A DNA stretch of 64,000 bases from Tupaia tana (Eukaryota > Chordata > Mammalia > Scandentia > Tupaiidae), in NCBI GenBank assembly GCA_026018925.1, contig JAKSZU010000012.1:47544858-47608857 (forward strand). Direction: 5' to 3'. Of this stretch, positions 56,012-63,554 are shown in pieces; the stretch's first letter is position 1; each line of letters starts with the position of its first letter. The position numbers and the translations under genes were made by a program. A model generated the notes under the pieces. The model did not search any database, was not told the DNA's origin, and saw nothing but the letters and a program-made list of their open reading frames with translations.

Positions 56012-58172
56012 ATATCATTGACTCTTATTTTCTAGAAGAGTGATACTCATAAAATGGTCTCGGGAAGTAAGAATGGAATTAAACTATAACGATCCTAAAA
56101 TTCTCCTTAAGCTATGAGAATCTGTGATTCTGTGAGCACCCATTGGACATGTTTAAATTCTCACTTACTCTCAAACCGATCTCTTATTTGTAAAGGAGAA
56201 AGTAGGATATTTGCCTGTCTACTCTCTCATATTGGTCATGAGAAACAAACGATTTATTATACACACAAGGACTTTGAAATCTGTTAAGCATTGGGCACCT
56301 CGGTTAATAATTGCTATTCTGATGGCAACAGAGCCACCAAATAGAATCCATCTTTTACCATGGAGGAGTCTGTATTTTTGGTCCCCTCATGGCCTATATT
56401 TATGGAATTCATTATCTTAGAACTTGATGCAGTTCAAATCATTCTTTACTGTGATTTCTCACAAAATTCTAACAGGTAATACTCACAATAAGTGCTCCCC
56501 AGAATGGATATCCTGAGAGAAAAACGAGCGGAAATTTTTGGGAGAAACTGATGTAATTGAATACAAATATGATCCCGAGGCCCACAATGATTACAGCAAG
56601 CAGGATCTGGACAGCCTGAGAGGAGAGAAATAGACAGATGAGGTTACACATGCCCCAGCCCCACTGGGCTGCCCCAGGCCCCTTGGGCCTGCCTTGACGC
56701 CGTGGCCTGCTTTCTCCTGCATCTCAGTGCTTCCCTCTCCCATCTGCCAACCACTCAGATGTGAGCAGGCTGAGATCCAGTGTCTTTTCTCCTGCGGAGC
56801 TTGCCTAGCTTCTTTGGGTTGGAATCCTTCGCTCTTGACCTTTATTACTTTCTATTCTCTGGTATCCCTGGTGTTGCCACTCTATTTTGCATTAGACAGA
56901 TTTGAGCATTCATCTGACTATCCCTTCATTGCAAGCTTCTGGAAGACAGGAATGATAAATCAATCACCTTCTTATTTTTTTCCCTTCTATAGCATGAGCA
57001 TACAACCATAATCCTTCCTGTCCCCAGCCACATTTTCCTAAGTGAATCTATGCTTTTGGAATTGAAGCTTACCTAGTTCTCTAATCATGTATGAGGTTTG
57101 TTGACATAGAGTGAGGAAGTTGGGTAAGACTGGTCCTCAACTCTCCTTCATCTAACTTTTTGCCTGGAGATAAGAATAACCCAGTGGGCCTATCAGTTTG
57201 TCCAGAGTCTGCAGGGAGAGGAATACCACAGAGTCCTAGCAGGAGCAGAGGCTCTTCTTGGGGCAACATTTCTCTAGCATTGCAGGTTTCGTCTCTAGGC
57301 CACACTTCTCTGGCAACACACCACTGTTGTACTAAGGATAAAGGTGATGCATACAACTCTCCTCTAAGTATTTTTATTTTGAAAAATTTTCTTGTGTATG
57401 TCTACCTTATGGTTCACTGTGGAGCACTGAATATGGTTTTGAAAGAACTCCTGATGACTTCAATACACAGAGAGGAAGTTTAACCTCTCCTGTAATGGCT
57501 TTTAGTTCCATGGGAGGTGTCAAAACACCCTGAGGGCACTTCCTCAATAAGATATTTGGAAAAATTACGTAGTTTTTTTGCTTTCTTCTACTAAAATTTG
57601 AAAAACCAGTACTAATTCTCACAAAAGAGCTCCAGAATATCCACAGAGCTAGGGGAGTTATTGATTGGGGTTAAGTGTTCTATTTCTCAGAGTTAAATAA
57701 ATTCCCCAAAGCATTTCTAAGACCTGAGGCAAACTGTTTTTCTTTTTTTTTTTTCAAACAGAAATGTTATTTCTCTTGTTTATAAAAATTCTAGGAAAAT
57801 GGTATTATTGGCTACATATTGACTCTTCTACTGGTGATCCAATTCTTCTTACAAGCAAATGACCTAGCAGGACTTAAAATCAATAAAAAAAGATACATTG
57901 TAGATAAAAGGTAATAGGAGGGGAGTGGAATCAACTTCCTTCCTGAAAATCATTGTACAGTGTATCTCTGCAGACATACACAGGAAGATAACTTCTTTTC
58001 TTCCCTCTAGGAAGACCCACAATTGTAGACTTACCCCCAAGATTTTTGGCTCCCCCGTCAGAAAATCCAGCAGAGTACTATGAGGTCTGTAGGGAAATGC
58101 GGCCAGTACAGTTTCCTTTGGTTGTATAGTGATGACATTGGTCACTTGTTTTTCTCGGGACGGTAACGCCAT
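36645..58172 (-). CDS. MS4A14: MS4A14, membrane-spanning 4-domains A14, whole coding gene (5 exons)
   Basis: Coding exons join as 58172-58035, 56615-56487, 54097-54044, 50928-50779 and 38417-36645. They give 46+43+18+50+590 = 747 residues with no internal stop. All junctions are phase 0 with AG acceptors and GTAAGT or GTGAGT donors. Seen: an N-terminal cytosolic stretch; hydrophobic segments at about 47-66, 77-98, 110-133 and 148-166; the family motif GYPFWG in exon 2; and a roughly 580-residue hydrophilic tail rich in Gln, Ser, Lys and Asp. The match to human MS4A14 (as recalled, about 679 residues) is clear in every exon. Known for the family: four-pass membrane proteins, with MS4A14 expressed mainly in testis and sperm. 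Its molecular function is poorly defined. The start has a good Kozak context (A at -3, G at +4). The tail is longer than the human one I remember and ends differently. Identification is firm. Confidence 0.96.
38418..40393. other. MS4A14 intron 4, 5'-most left part
   Basis: L2-like fragments are probable around 38700-39185 (weak). There is one young SINE at 39190 and an otherwise unassigned stretch. Confidence 0.4.
39190..39452 (-). mobile_element. tRNA-derived SINE, long form (MS4A14 intron 4)
   Basis: GACATGTGCGCTCGCCAGAC, ending TAACTGCTGGTCCC. Target-site duplication GGGAGTT. Confidence 0.94.
40394..40576. repeat. AT-rich tract with 36-bp palindrome
   Basis: The palindrome at 40394-40429 (ATCCCAATTGATATAT mirrored) has one mismatched pair. 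(TA)n, (CA)n and (TA)n arrays follow to 40570. It is in MS4A14 intron 4 just before the L1 5' end. Confidence 0.9.
40836..41094 (+). mobile_element. tRNA-derived SINE, long form, diverged, inside L1
   Basis: TGGTTAAGGCAGCTGGATCT head region, GAGGAGAAGGGATTGTGGCA body, A tail. Flanking AGATATACAAAGA / AGATATGCAAAGA duplication. Confidence 0.87.
41237..41475 (+). mobile_element. tRNA-derived SINE, long form, inside L1
   Basis: GGACTGGCAGATGGTGTAAT head, B-box GGTTCGAGTCC intact. Target-site duplication AGCTAAAG. Confidence 0.92.
41652..41890 (+). mobile_element. tRNA-derived SINE, long form, diverged, inside L1
   Basis: GAACCAGCTCATGTAGTAAT head, body shortened, ending TTCAATAGCAAAAACCTCTC. 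Confidence 0.87.
42444..42740 (+). mobile_element. SINE-like element of the second family, inside L1
   Basis: GGAGCTGATAGCAGTGCAGC, then GGGGCTGACGCACATAGAAA (shared with 13350-13676 reversed), ending GTGGGAGAAATAAATTC. A (TAAA)n(CAAA)n run at 42447-42484 precedes it. Confidence 0.5.
42838..43102 (-). mobile_element. tRNA-derived SINE, long form, inside L1
   Basis: T17, AGAGGTTTTTGCTATAAGGC, ending TAACTGCTGGCCTCCC. Confidence 0.92.
43277..43430 (+). mobile_element. tRNA-derived SINE, short form, inside L1
   Basis: GAGGCTGGCAGGTGGCATGG head, CTTTCTCACTTTTCCTC, TCTGGTCAAAATAAATAAAA end. Target-site duplication AAATAGACTTTAAATA. Confidence 0.92.
43714..43741. repeat. (TA)n microsatellite within L1
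   Basis: About 14 TA units interrupting L1 ORF2 DNA. Confidence 0.9.
44904..45200 (+). mobile_element. tRNA-derived SINE, long form, with (AAAT)n tail, inside L1
   Basis: GGACCAGCAGATGGTATAAT head, CCCTATAGCAAAAACCTCTC end, then (AAAT)n. Short duplication ATCTAAGG. Confidence 0.92.
46084..46973 (+). mobile_element. Second LINE-1 ORF2 3' fragment overlapping the first
   Basis: Restarts L1 ORF2 at a point already passed by the preceding fragment: the GGTCAATTGATTTTC and CAACAAGTGGTGTTAGA blocks near 46106-46170 repeat those near 45600-45680. It runs on to CCAAATACCCATCAAGAAG at 46970, so this is a second insertion or a duplication. Confidence 0.75.
46974..47046 (+). mobile_element. tRNA-derived SINE, head only
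   Basis: GGGGCCAGCAGTTAGCGTAA head up to GAGTCCCGGAC, then unrelated sequence. The body is absent, and the L1 fragment ends just before it. Confidence 0.85.
47047..47637. other. MS4A14 intron 4, unassigned DNA joined to a SINE head
   Basis: A 93-codon open frame starts in the SINE head and runs to 47272. The part beyond the SINE has no recognised similarity. 48141-48970 is also unassigned, with weak L2-like stretches. Confidence 0.4.
47638..47898 (-). mobile_element. tRNA-derived SINE, long form
   Basis: GGAGAGGTTTTTGCTGTAGG, ending TAACTGCTGGTCCC. Target-site duplication AATACAGATTTT / AATACAGATATT. Confidence 0.94.
48045..48140 (+). mobile_element. MIR SINE fragment
   Basis: ACCTTGGACAAGTGATTTAG, then CTCTCTGAATTTCAGTTTTC, as in the MIR core. 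Confidence 0.65.
48309..48341. repeat. (CA)n microsatellite
   Basis: About 16 CA units in MS4A14 intron 4. Confidence 0.95.
48975..49313 (-). mobile_element. tRNA-derived SINE, long form, with duplicated head end
   Basis: T-rich tail with (TTTG)n, GTCATAGGGCATGTGTGCTC. The end CACCATGCCACCTGATG.CCCC occurs twice (about 49262-49287 and 49288-49313). Confidence 0.87.
49425..49583 (-). mobile_element. tRNA-derived SINE, short form
   Basis: AATTTGACCAGAGAGAAAGG, AGGTCTGGGGCTCGAGCCCT, ending GCCACCTGCTGGCCCC. Confidence 0.87.
50283..50463 (-). mobile_element. tRNA-derived SINE, short form (MS4A14 intron 4, near exon 4)
   Basis: AATTTGACCAGAGAGGGACA, AGGTCTGGGACTCAAACCGT, ending CCACCTGCTAGCCCCC. 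Confidence 0.87.
50779..50928 (-). CDS. MS4A14: MS4A14 coding exon 4
   Basis: Encodes residues 108-157: membrane segment 3 ([20 protein letters not shown]), the extracellular loop with two cysteines ([13 protein letters not shown]), and the start of segment 4 (GRALFI). The acceptor is TTTTTCAG and the donor GTAAGT. The two loop cysteines are typical of the family and may form a disulfide (inference). Confidence 0.95.
50929..52649. other. MS4A14 intron 3, largely unique DNA
   Basis: Apart from a MIR-like piece at 51225-51345 nothing is recognised. Confidence 0.4.
51225..51345 (+). mobile_element. MIR SINE fragment
   Basis: GAGTCCTGGTGTCACTAGG, ATCTCTTGGAATCTCAATTT, then AATGAAAATAATATCACC. 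Diverged MIR-like order of blocks. Confidence 0.5.
52650..52886 (-). mobile_element. tRNA-derived SINE, long form (MS4A14 intron 3)
   Basis: GAGGTTTTTGCTATAAGGCA, body slightly shortened, ending TAACTGCTGGTCCC. Target-site duplication TCGTCATGCC. Confidence 0.93.
53135..53225 (-). mobile_element. Partial MER20-like fragment
   Basis: The stretch TCCCTGGCTTCTACCCATTAGACGCC near 53192 matches the middle of MER20. Only part is preserved. Confidence 0.45.
53240..53745 (+). repeat. Probable old ERV1-type LTR fragment
   Basis: Pyrimidine-rich sequence with CCAATGGAAAAACTTT, then AATAAAAGGAACCCCCTGTT, then GAAATAAACCGCATTA, followed by a T-rich end. This arrangement is typical of class-I LTRs. Exact ends and family were not determined. 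Confidence 0.5.
54044..54097 (-). CDS. MS4A14: MS4A14 coding exon 3 (54 bp)
   Basis: Encodes [18 protein letters not shown] (residues 90-107), the end of membrane segment 2 and the short inner loop. The acceptor is TTTTTGACAG and the donor GTAAGT. The equivalent MS4A5 exon is 57 bp. A large inverted repeat begins 23 bp upstream of the exon start, in intron 2. Confidence 0.93.
54120..54300. repeat. Left arm of 181-bp inverted repeat (MS4A14 intron 2)
   Basis: Its reverse complement occurs at 54507-54687 without gaps. I count 16 differences in 181 bases (about 91% identity). The arm begins AAGTTAACAGG and starts 23 bp upstream of the MS4A14 exon 3 acceptor. It is not a copy of any SINE seen here. 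Confidence 0.93.
54507..54687. repeat. Right arm of 181-bp inverted repeat (MS4A14 intron 2)
   Basis: Partner of the arm at 54120-54300. The spacer between them, 54301-54506, is 206 bp of unassigned sequence. The outer ends of both arms carry TTAA (54123-54126 and 54681-54684), and the right arm is followed by an A run. Confidence 0.93.
55495..55640 (+). mobile_element. LINE-2 3'-end fragment
   Basis: GATTCATTCATTCACTTATA, then GATTCTGGGTTCTGAGAATA, then ACAGCAACTAAATTAGACA. This is the usual order of an L2 3' region. Confidence 0.6.
55732..56009 (+). mobile_element. tRNA-derived SINE, long form, very young, A38 tail (MS4A14 intron 2)
   Basis: GGGACCAGCAGTTAGCGTAT head, B-box CGGTTCGCGTCCC, tail of 38 uninterrupted A at 55972-56009. 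Target-site duplication AAGAATATCATT at 55716-55727 and 56008-56019. Confidence 0.96.
56487..56615 (-). CDS. MS4A14: MS4A14 coding exon 2
   Basis: Encodes residues 47-89: the first membrane segment ([20 protein letters not shown]), the loop [11 protein letters not shown], and the start of segment 2 with the conserved GYPFWG motif. The acceptor is CTCTCAG and the donor GTGAGT. It is 129 bp, the same size as the paralogous MS4A5 exon 2. Confidence 0.95.
56616..58034. other. MS4A14 intron 1, unique DNA
   Basis: No SINE and no repeat recognised. It is the only stretch over 1 kb inside the genes without a CYN-like SINE. Confidence 0.5.
58035..58172 (-). CDS. MS4A14: MS4A14 coding exon 1
   Basis: Encodes residues 1-46, the cytosolic N-terminus, starting [18 protein letters not shown] and ending EPKILG just before the first membrane segment. 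The donor is GTAAGT, directly after a GGG codon. The stretch [13 protein letters not shown] is nearly the human MS4A14 sequence as recalled. Confidence 0.95.
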
Positions 58173-58289
58173 GATTTAATGGCAGAACTTTATTAAGAGA
58201 ATGGGTGAGTGAGTGGACATTACAGCCAAGACATGGTCTCCTCCACAGGTGTCACATGTTTCCTTAGCAATGGGCCCTTCGTGGTTCCT

Positions 58290-58360
58290 TTGCTCAGGAC
58301 TAGAACCACAGAGTCGCTGAGTCATTGAGTCATAGAGTCTTAGAATTCCAGAACATAGTC
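58290..58360 (-). promoter_or_regulatory. MS4A14: Probable MS4A14 proximal upstream block with two AP-1-like heptamers
   Basis: It lies 120-190 bp upstream of the start codon. On the plus strand it contains TGAGTCA at 58318-58324 and again at 58326-58332, both matching the AP-1 consensus. The block TAGAACCACAGAGTC around 58301 is repeated, with small changes, at the same distance upstream of MS4A5. Promoter function is inferred. No TATA box is obvious. Confidence 0.45.
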
Positions 58361-58890
58361 AGCCCTCCACCTTGCTGGTGAAGGTCATAGTTATTCAGAA
58401 GACTTACTTTCTTGTCAATCTGTTTATAAACATATTGTAAATACAAAATAAGTAGATAGTACATGAAAAACAAACTTCTATACCTATTGTTGTGAGATAT
58501 AAAGGGCCAGTATTGTTCAGAATATTACAGAATATTCACTATGTTCTAGGCACTGTAGAAGGTATTTGGTTTGTCTGAACATGCATTAACATTCATTCTT
58601 TTTTTTAACAATCCAAAAATGCTGAAACTGAAGAACAGAAAAGTCAATTGCCAAAGGTCATATACTAAGGAACAGAGGAAGGAAGTAAACACACCGGTCT
58701 CTCTCCCAAATCTGTGTTGTTTATGTTCACCCATGTTTTAACTTCCTTCACAATGTGTTACCCACTTTTAATTCATTAATTTTATAACTTATTATTTATT
58801 CATATTCTTTTGTAGTAAAAAAAAAGTAGTTAGTGGTGAATATCTTTATTTCTATTTTTGTCTGCTTAATTAAATATACACACATGTGCG

Positions 58891-58893
<3 letters not shown>

Positions 58894-58920
<27 letters not shown>
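58894..58920. repeat. (CA)n microsatellite beside the MITE
   Basis: About 12 CA units directly before the left end of the split mariner-type MITE. Confidence 0.9.
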
Positions 58921-58922
<2 letters not shown>

Positions 58923-58924
<2 letters not shown>

Positions 58925-59116
58925 GGTTTTTGGAAAAGTCATGACATATTTTTCCTTTTTTAAATTTATTTTTTTAAAGAGATTTTTGCTATAGGGTGTG
59001 TGTGCTCACTGGAGAGACAGAGACAGAGAGAGAGAATGTAAGAAATCACCCCCTGGGGGTATGACCACACCACAATCTTTTCTCTTCTCCTTTTGGAGTC
59101 TTGAGTGTGCATGCGT

Positions 59117-59155
<39 letters not shown>

Positions 59156-59303
59156 CCCAATGTGAGTTTTAAGCTACCAGGTCTAGGACTCAAACTGTGG
59201 TCGACTATGTGGGAGTCCAGCAATGTAACCATTATACCATCTGCTGGTCCCTATGACATACTTTCTATGTAAAAATGCATCATGACTTTTCCAATGATCC
59301 AAT
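58923..59303. mobile_element. Small mariner-type MITE (copy 2), interrupted by a SINE
   Basis: Left end TAGGTTTTTGGAAAAGTCAT at 58923 and right end ATGACTTTTCCAATGATCCA at 59280-59300 match the 24050 copy. A long SINE (58961-59252) sits inside, with the 8-bp duplication ATGACATA at 58941-58948 and 59253-59260. Confidence 0.7.
58961..59252 (-). mobile_element. tRNA-derived SINE, long form, with (CA)n expansion, inside a MITE
   Basis: GAGATTTTTGCTATAGGGTG, (CA)n at 59119-59152 within the body, ending ACCATCTGCTGGTCC. Target-site duplication ATGACATA. Confidence 0.94.
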
Positions 59304-59473
59304 AGATAATTGTGGTGTGCAGTGTGATGTTTTGAAATACATATGAATTGTGAAATGATTACCATCATGTCATGTAGTTATCCTTTTTCTACTTTTCTGC
59401 TGAGCAAATTTCAGATATACTGTCTTCATATTTTTGAGTTAAAATAATCAGCAGTAAAGAAATATAGTATTGG

Positions 59474-59567
59474 GGACCGGCAGGTGGCATGGTGGTTAAG
59501 GTGCTGGACACTCCCACATGGCCGACCATGGTTCAAGTACTGGACCTGGTAGCTTGCTTTCTCACTT

Positions 59568-59611
<44 letters not shown>

Positions 59612-59613
59612 GT

Positions 59614-59650
<37 letters not shown>

Positions 59651-59712
59651 TGGTCAAATTAAAGTAAATGAATGAATGAATAAAATTGAATAAAATAATT
59701 TTTTTTAAAAAA
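59474..59712 (+). mobile_element. tRNA-derived SINE, short form, with (CT)n(GT)n expansion
   Basis: GGGGACCGGCAGGTGGCATG head, TTTCTTCTCTCTCTC and (TG)n arrays, then TCTGGTCAAATTAAAG end. Flanking AAAGAAATATAG / AAAGAAATACAG. Confidence 0.92.
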
Positions 59713-59999
59713 AAGAAATACAGGGCAAGACGTAATTGCCATTTTAATAGAGGATATTTTAGTTCTCAGAAAGAGAAGCAAACTAATTCTGTTCAAGTTC
59801 TCCCAGGTTTAAACTATACAAGTGCAATAAAAACAACTTAAAAAGCCTTTTGGCATTTTGCCATGTTAATCACTTATATTCTTACATTTGTTATGATTTT
59901 AAGTATTAAATCATGAAGGGAAACGGTTTTATGAAACTGGAAATTTTCTCTCTGTACATGTGTATGTGCATATATATATAATCCTGAATATTTTGTAGT

Positions 60000-60215
60000 T
60001 TGGGCAACCATGGATAATGGGTTTTCACCCTCAGAACTGCTGGCATTTGGGGTCCAAAAATTCTTTCCTGTAGGGAGTCATTCTGTGTATTATCAGCATC
60101 TCTGGCCTCTGCTTTTTGGATGTTATCAGCATATCCCTATTAGTGACAACCAAAAATTGCCTCCTGATACTGCCAAATGTCCCCGGAGGACAAAAATCAC
60201 TCCCAAATTGACAAC
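60000..60215 (-). mobile_element. MER20-like hAT-Charlie element
   Basis: In reverse it matches the consensus I remember for MER20: TTTGGGGTCC, the CTCTGGCCTCTG region, GTGACAACCAAAAATTGCC, and CTGCCAAATGTCCCC, up to the AAAATCACTCCC end. Confidence 0.7.
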
Positions 60216-60565
60216 CAGGGTTGTATACATAATTGCAGATCTCCTCTACAAAGTTTATGGTGATGGAAAAACACTTCATTTCCCACAACTGAATTTCCAA
60301 GAAGGTAATTACTTCTTAGTACCACACATAACTGCCAATGTTTATTCAGGATTTTTTCTTGTCTGTTAATAGCATTTTAAACATTTAGAACAATTGAACA
60401 GCGTGTGAGCAACTTTTCTTGTCACATACCTGTATTGAGGGAAAACTACACCCACGTACAGAAAAATATCAATACATATATTGTAGTAAGCTCAAAACAA
60501 TGTTAAAAAAAAACAGTGTGAATGGCATACACAAATTACTTCCTTATAAATTATTAACTGGAATT

Positions 60566-60832
60566 CTTTTTTTTTAGAGAGGTTTTCGCTATAGGGCGCG
60601 TGCACTCGCCAGATAGACAGAGAGAGAGACATAGAGACAGAAAGCAAGAAATCAACCGCCAGGGGGGGATGGTCACGCCGCAATCCTTTCTCCTCCATTC
60701 TCCTCTCGGGATCTTGGGCACGCATGCACACGTGCCCGGCGTGTGTTTTAAGCCACCGGGTCCGGGACACGAACCTCGGTCGACTACGTGGGCGTCCAGC
60801 GACATAGCCATTACGCTAACTGTTGGTGCCCA
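60566..60832 (-). mobile_element. tRNA-derived SINE, long form, young
   Basis: AGAGAGGTTTTCGCTATAGG, CpG-rich body, ending TAACTGTTGGTGCCC. Target-site duplication ATTAACTGGAATTCTT. Confidence 0.95.
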
Positions 60833-61203
60833 TTAACTGGAATTCTTGGTCATGAAGCGGGCACAAGGGGATCCCATTTATGTAAAGTACAGGCAACTGT
60901 TTAAACAGACCAAAATGTGGGGCAAGTTTCTATTTAAATTCTAAGTAGAATCAATAGACCAGTATCATGTAGAAAAGCTTTGAAAATCATGCTGTGTCAA
61001 TAACAGGGAAGTGCATGCGGCATGGTACTGCAGCCAAATAGTACAAAGCACCTGTTTCTTACCAACCACTGTGATTATCTGGTGACCAAAGACACAGGAT
61101 TTAAGATTTTTTTTTCAAACTAACATGTTAATGTATTACTTATAGACATTTTACTACACTAGACTCACATTTTGGAAAATTTGATGGGAGTTTGGGTTAA
61201 CTA

Positions 61204-61206
<3 letters not shown>

Positions 61207-61261
<55 letters not shown>

Positions 61262-61330
61262 ATTATATACATATAATATAAATATACATATAATATATTT
61301 TATATATAATATATATATTATATATATATA
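61207..61330. repeat. (TA)n microsatellite and AT-rich tract
   Basis: About 21 TA units, then mixed ATAT/TATA sequence to about 61330. Confidence 0.95.
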
Positions 61331-61693
61331 AAATCTCCTTTAAAATGATGGAAAAGAACGTCTTCATTTCAAGAGAACTGATTTTTAGGAATGAATTACA
61401 TGTATTAAGCAGGAGAAGCTTACACTCTTTCTTCTTGGATATTTCAAAATGCATTTTATCTCTTTAGCTAGGTTATAGTTGTCAGCCTTTTCTCATGCTT
61501 CTGACTTCTAAGCTATTCAAAGATGAACCCTGTTATAGTTCAGTTTATAGACTCAGACCAGAAGGCAGGAGCAGGCTATTCCATAAAGATGTGAAATGGC
61601 AGAGTCTCCAAACGGGAAATACAAGTAGGATGACATTCTTTGAATGGAAATGGTATTTTCTCTTGCTTTCAATCTACAGACGCCTTTTCAGGT

Positions 61694-61768
61694 TCCATGC
61701 AATAATCCAGTGTGTATTCGTTTCCTATTGCTGTATAACCAATTACCACACATTCAGTGGTTAAAATA
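61694..61768. repeat. Direct repeat copy A
   Basis: A roughly 75-bp block, CCATGCAATAATCCAGTGTG through TTACCACACATTCAGTGG, recurring at 62561-62635 with about 80-85% identity. It contains the common mammalian repeat start TTCCTATTGCTGTATAACC, whose family I cannot name with certainty. Confidence 0.6.
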
Positions 61769-61913
61769 CCTTGAGTCTGACAAGTAACATTCAGCACTTG
61801 GTAGATACCAGTATTGCTCTAAATAATACAAGACATTTACTTCCTCATTAAAGTATTTCTTCAGCATGTGTTTACCATGTCAAACTCTCAACAGCCTTGA
61901 GGTTCAGTCATAT

Positions 61914-62150
61914 ATTTTTTAAATTGCCAGAGAGCACATGCAAGAGACAGATGAGAGAGAGAGAAAGACTCCCCCTCAGGGGGTTGTGCAATTCTTTTTC
62001 CTCCATTTATTTATCCCATCAGGAGTTTAGACATGCACACACATGTGCCCGGTGTGTCTTCTAAGCCTGTAGGGCCAGGATGCAAACTGTGGTCGCTCAT
62101 GTGATATCTGCCTCCAGATGTACTGTGCTTAACCACCGATATGCAGCCAG
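61914..62150 (-). mobile_element. tRNA-derived SINE, old and diverged
   Basis: AAATTGCCAGAGAGCACATG, CTTTTTCCTCCATTTATTTA, ACACACATGTGCCCGGTGTG. The head is barely recognisable. Confidence 0.65.
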
Positions 62151-62197
62151 CCTGAGAATGAGTTCTATTATCATACCTGTTTTAAAGACAAGGAAAC

Positions 62198-62471
62198 CAG
62201 GGAACCAGCAGTTAGCTTAATGGCTATGTCGCTGGACTCCCACGTAGTCGACCGCGGTTCACGTCCCGAACCCGGTGGCTTAAAACTCACGCCGGTTGCG
62301 TGTGCGTGCGTGCCCAAGATCCCAAGAGGAGAATGGAGGAGAAGGGATTGCGGCGTGACCATCCCCCCTGGGGGGTGATTTCTCGCTTTCTGTCTCTCTG
62401 TCTCTCTCTGTCTGTCTGGCGAGCGCACGCGCCCTATAGCGAAAAAACCTCTCCAAAAAAAAAAAAAAAAA
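62198..62471 (+). mobile_element. tRNA-derived SINE, long form, young, near-consensus
   Basis: GGGAACCAGCAGTTAGCTTA head, B-box CGGTTCACGTCCC, GAGCGCACGCGCCCTATAGC end, A tail. Target-site duplication AAAGACAAGGAAAC. Confidence 0.96.
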
Positions 62472-62560
62472 GACAAGGAAACTGAAAACCATCACTACTG
62501 CTGTTAAGTAGCAGAGCTAAAAGTTGACCTTGGCTGAAAGTTTTGTGTTGTTGCTCTAGA

Positions 62561-62990
62561 TCCAGGCAATAATTCAGTGCGTATTAGTTTTCTGTTGCTT
62601 CATCCCCCATTACCACACATTCGGTGAGTTAAAATAACACACATTGATAATATAACCGTGTTTGTGGTTCAGGAGCTGAGGCATGACTTAGCTGGGTGCC
62701 TCTGCTCCAAGTCTCACATGACTGCAAGTAAGGTAGTGACCAGGCTATATCTGCATCTGGGGACTCAAGTGGAAAAATTTACTTTCAAACACATTCAGGT
62801 TGATGGCAGGACTTATTTCCTTGTGATTGTATGACTAGGGGTTGTGGTTTTTCCTCAGATCCGACAGGATGCCCTTAGTTCCTTGTTTCCTCAACACAGC
62901 TGTTTGCTTCAGCCAGTCAACAAGGAGAGTTTCCTACTTGATTTGGCTAAGATGAGAGTCCTGCTTCTGCCGTATGAAGAACAGACTGAA
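62561..62990 (+). repeat. Direct repeat copy B and longer old interspersed repeat
   Basis: Begins with the same block as 61694 and continues with CTTAGCTGGGTGCCTCTGC-like sequence typical of an old mammal-wide repeat. Family uncertain. Confidence 0.45.
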
Positions 62991-63156
62991 TGGCAAGGGT
63001 GCCCAGTTGGTATATGGTTGTAGTAACCCCAATGGGAAAAGATGGATTCCAGTACTTGTGAAGTGCTGAGAAGTGATCAGATTCTGGACCTGCTTTGGAG
63101 TCAGAATGACCAGGTTTTAACATACATTAGATATGATGTGTAAAAGAAATAGGGCA

Positions 63157-63397
63157 GGGACCAGCAGGTGACATGGTGGTTGAGGTGTTGTATTCCCACA
63201 TGGCTGACTGAGGTTCAAGTCCTGAACCTGGTGGGTCAAAAATCATCCCAGCCACATGTGTGTGAGTGCCCAAAATTCTGAGAGGAGACTAGAGGAAAGG
63301 AGATTGTGGCATGGCCACCTCACCACCCCTGGGGAGTGATTTCTCACTTTTCCTCTCTCTATCTCTCCTTAGCAAGCACATGTGCCCTATGGGGGGG

Positions 63398-63426
<29 letters not shown>
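63157..63426 (+). mobile_element. tRNA-derived SINE, long form, A29 tail
   Basis: GGGACCAGCAGGTGACATGG head, CCCTATGGGGGGG before a run of about 29 A at 63398-63426. Possible short duplication AGAAATA. Confidence 0.92.
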
Positions 63427-63428
<2 letters not shown>

Positions 63429-63554
63429 AGAGAGAGAGAAATATAGCAGTCAAGGGTGATGCCAAGATTTTTAAGAGATGATCTTTCAAAAAGAATTGGA
63501 CTATGAAGGAGTGACAGATGAGTTCAACAACTAGATAGAAATAGAGGTCATAAG

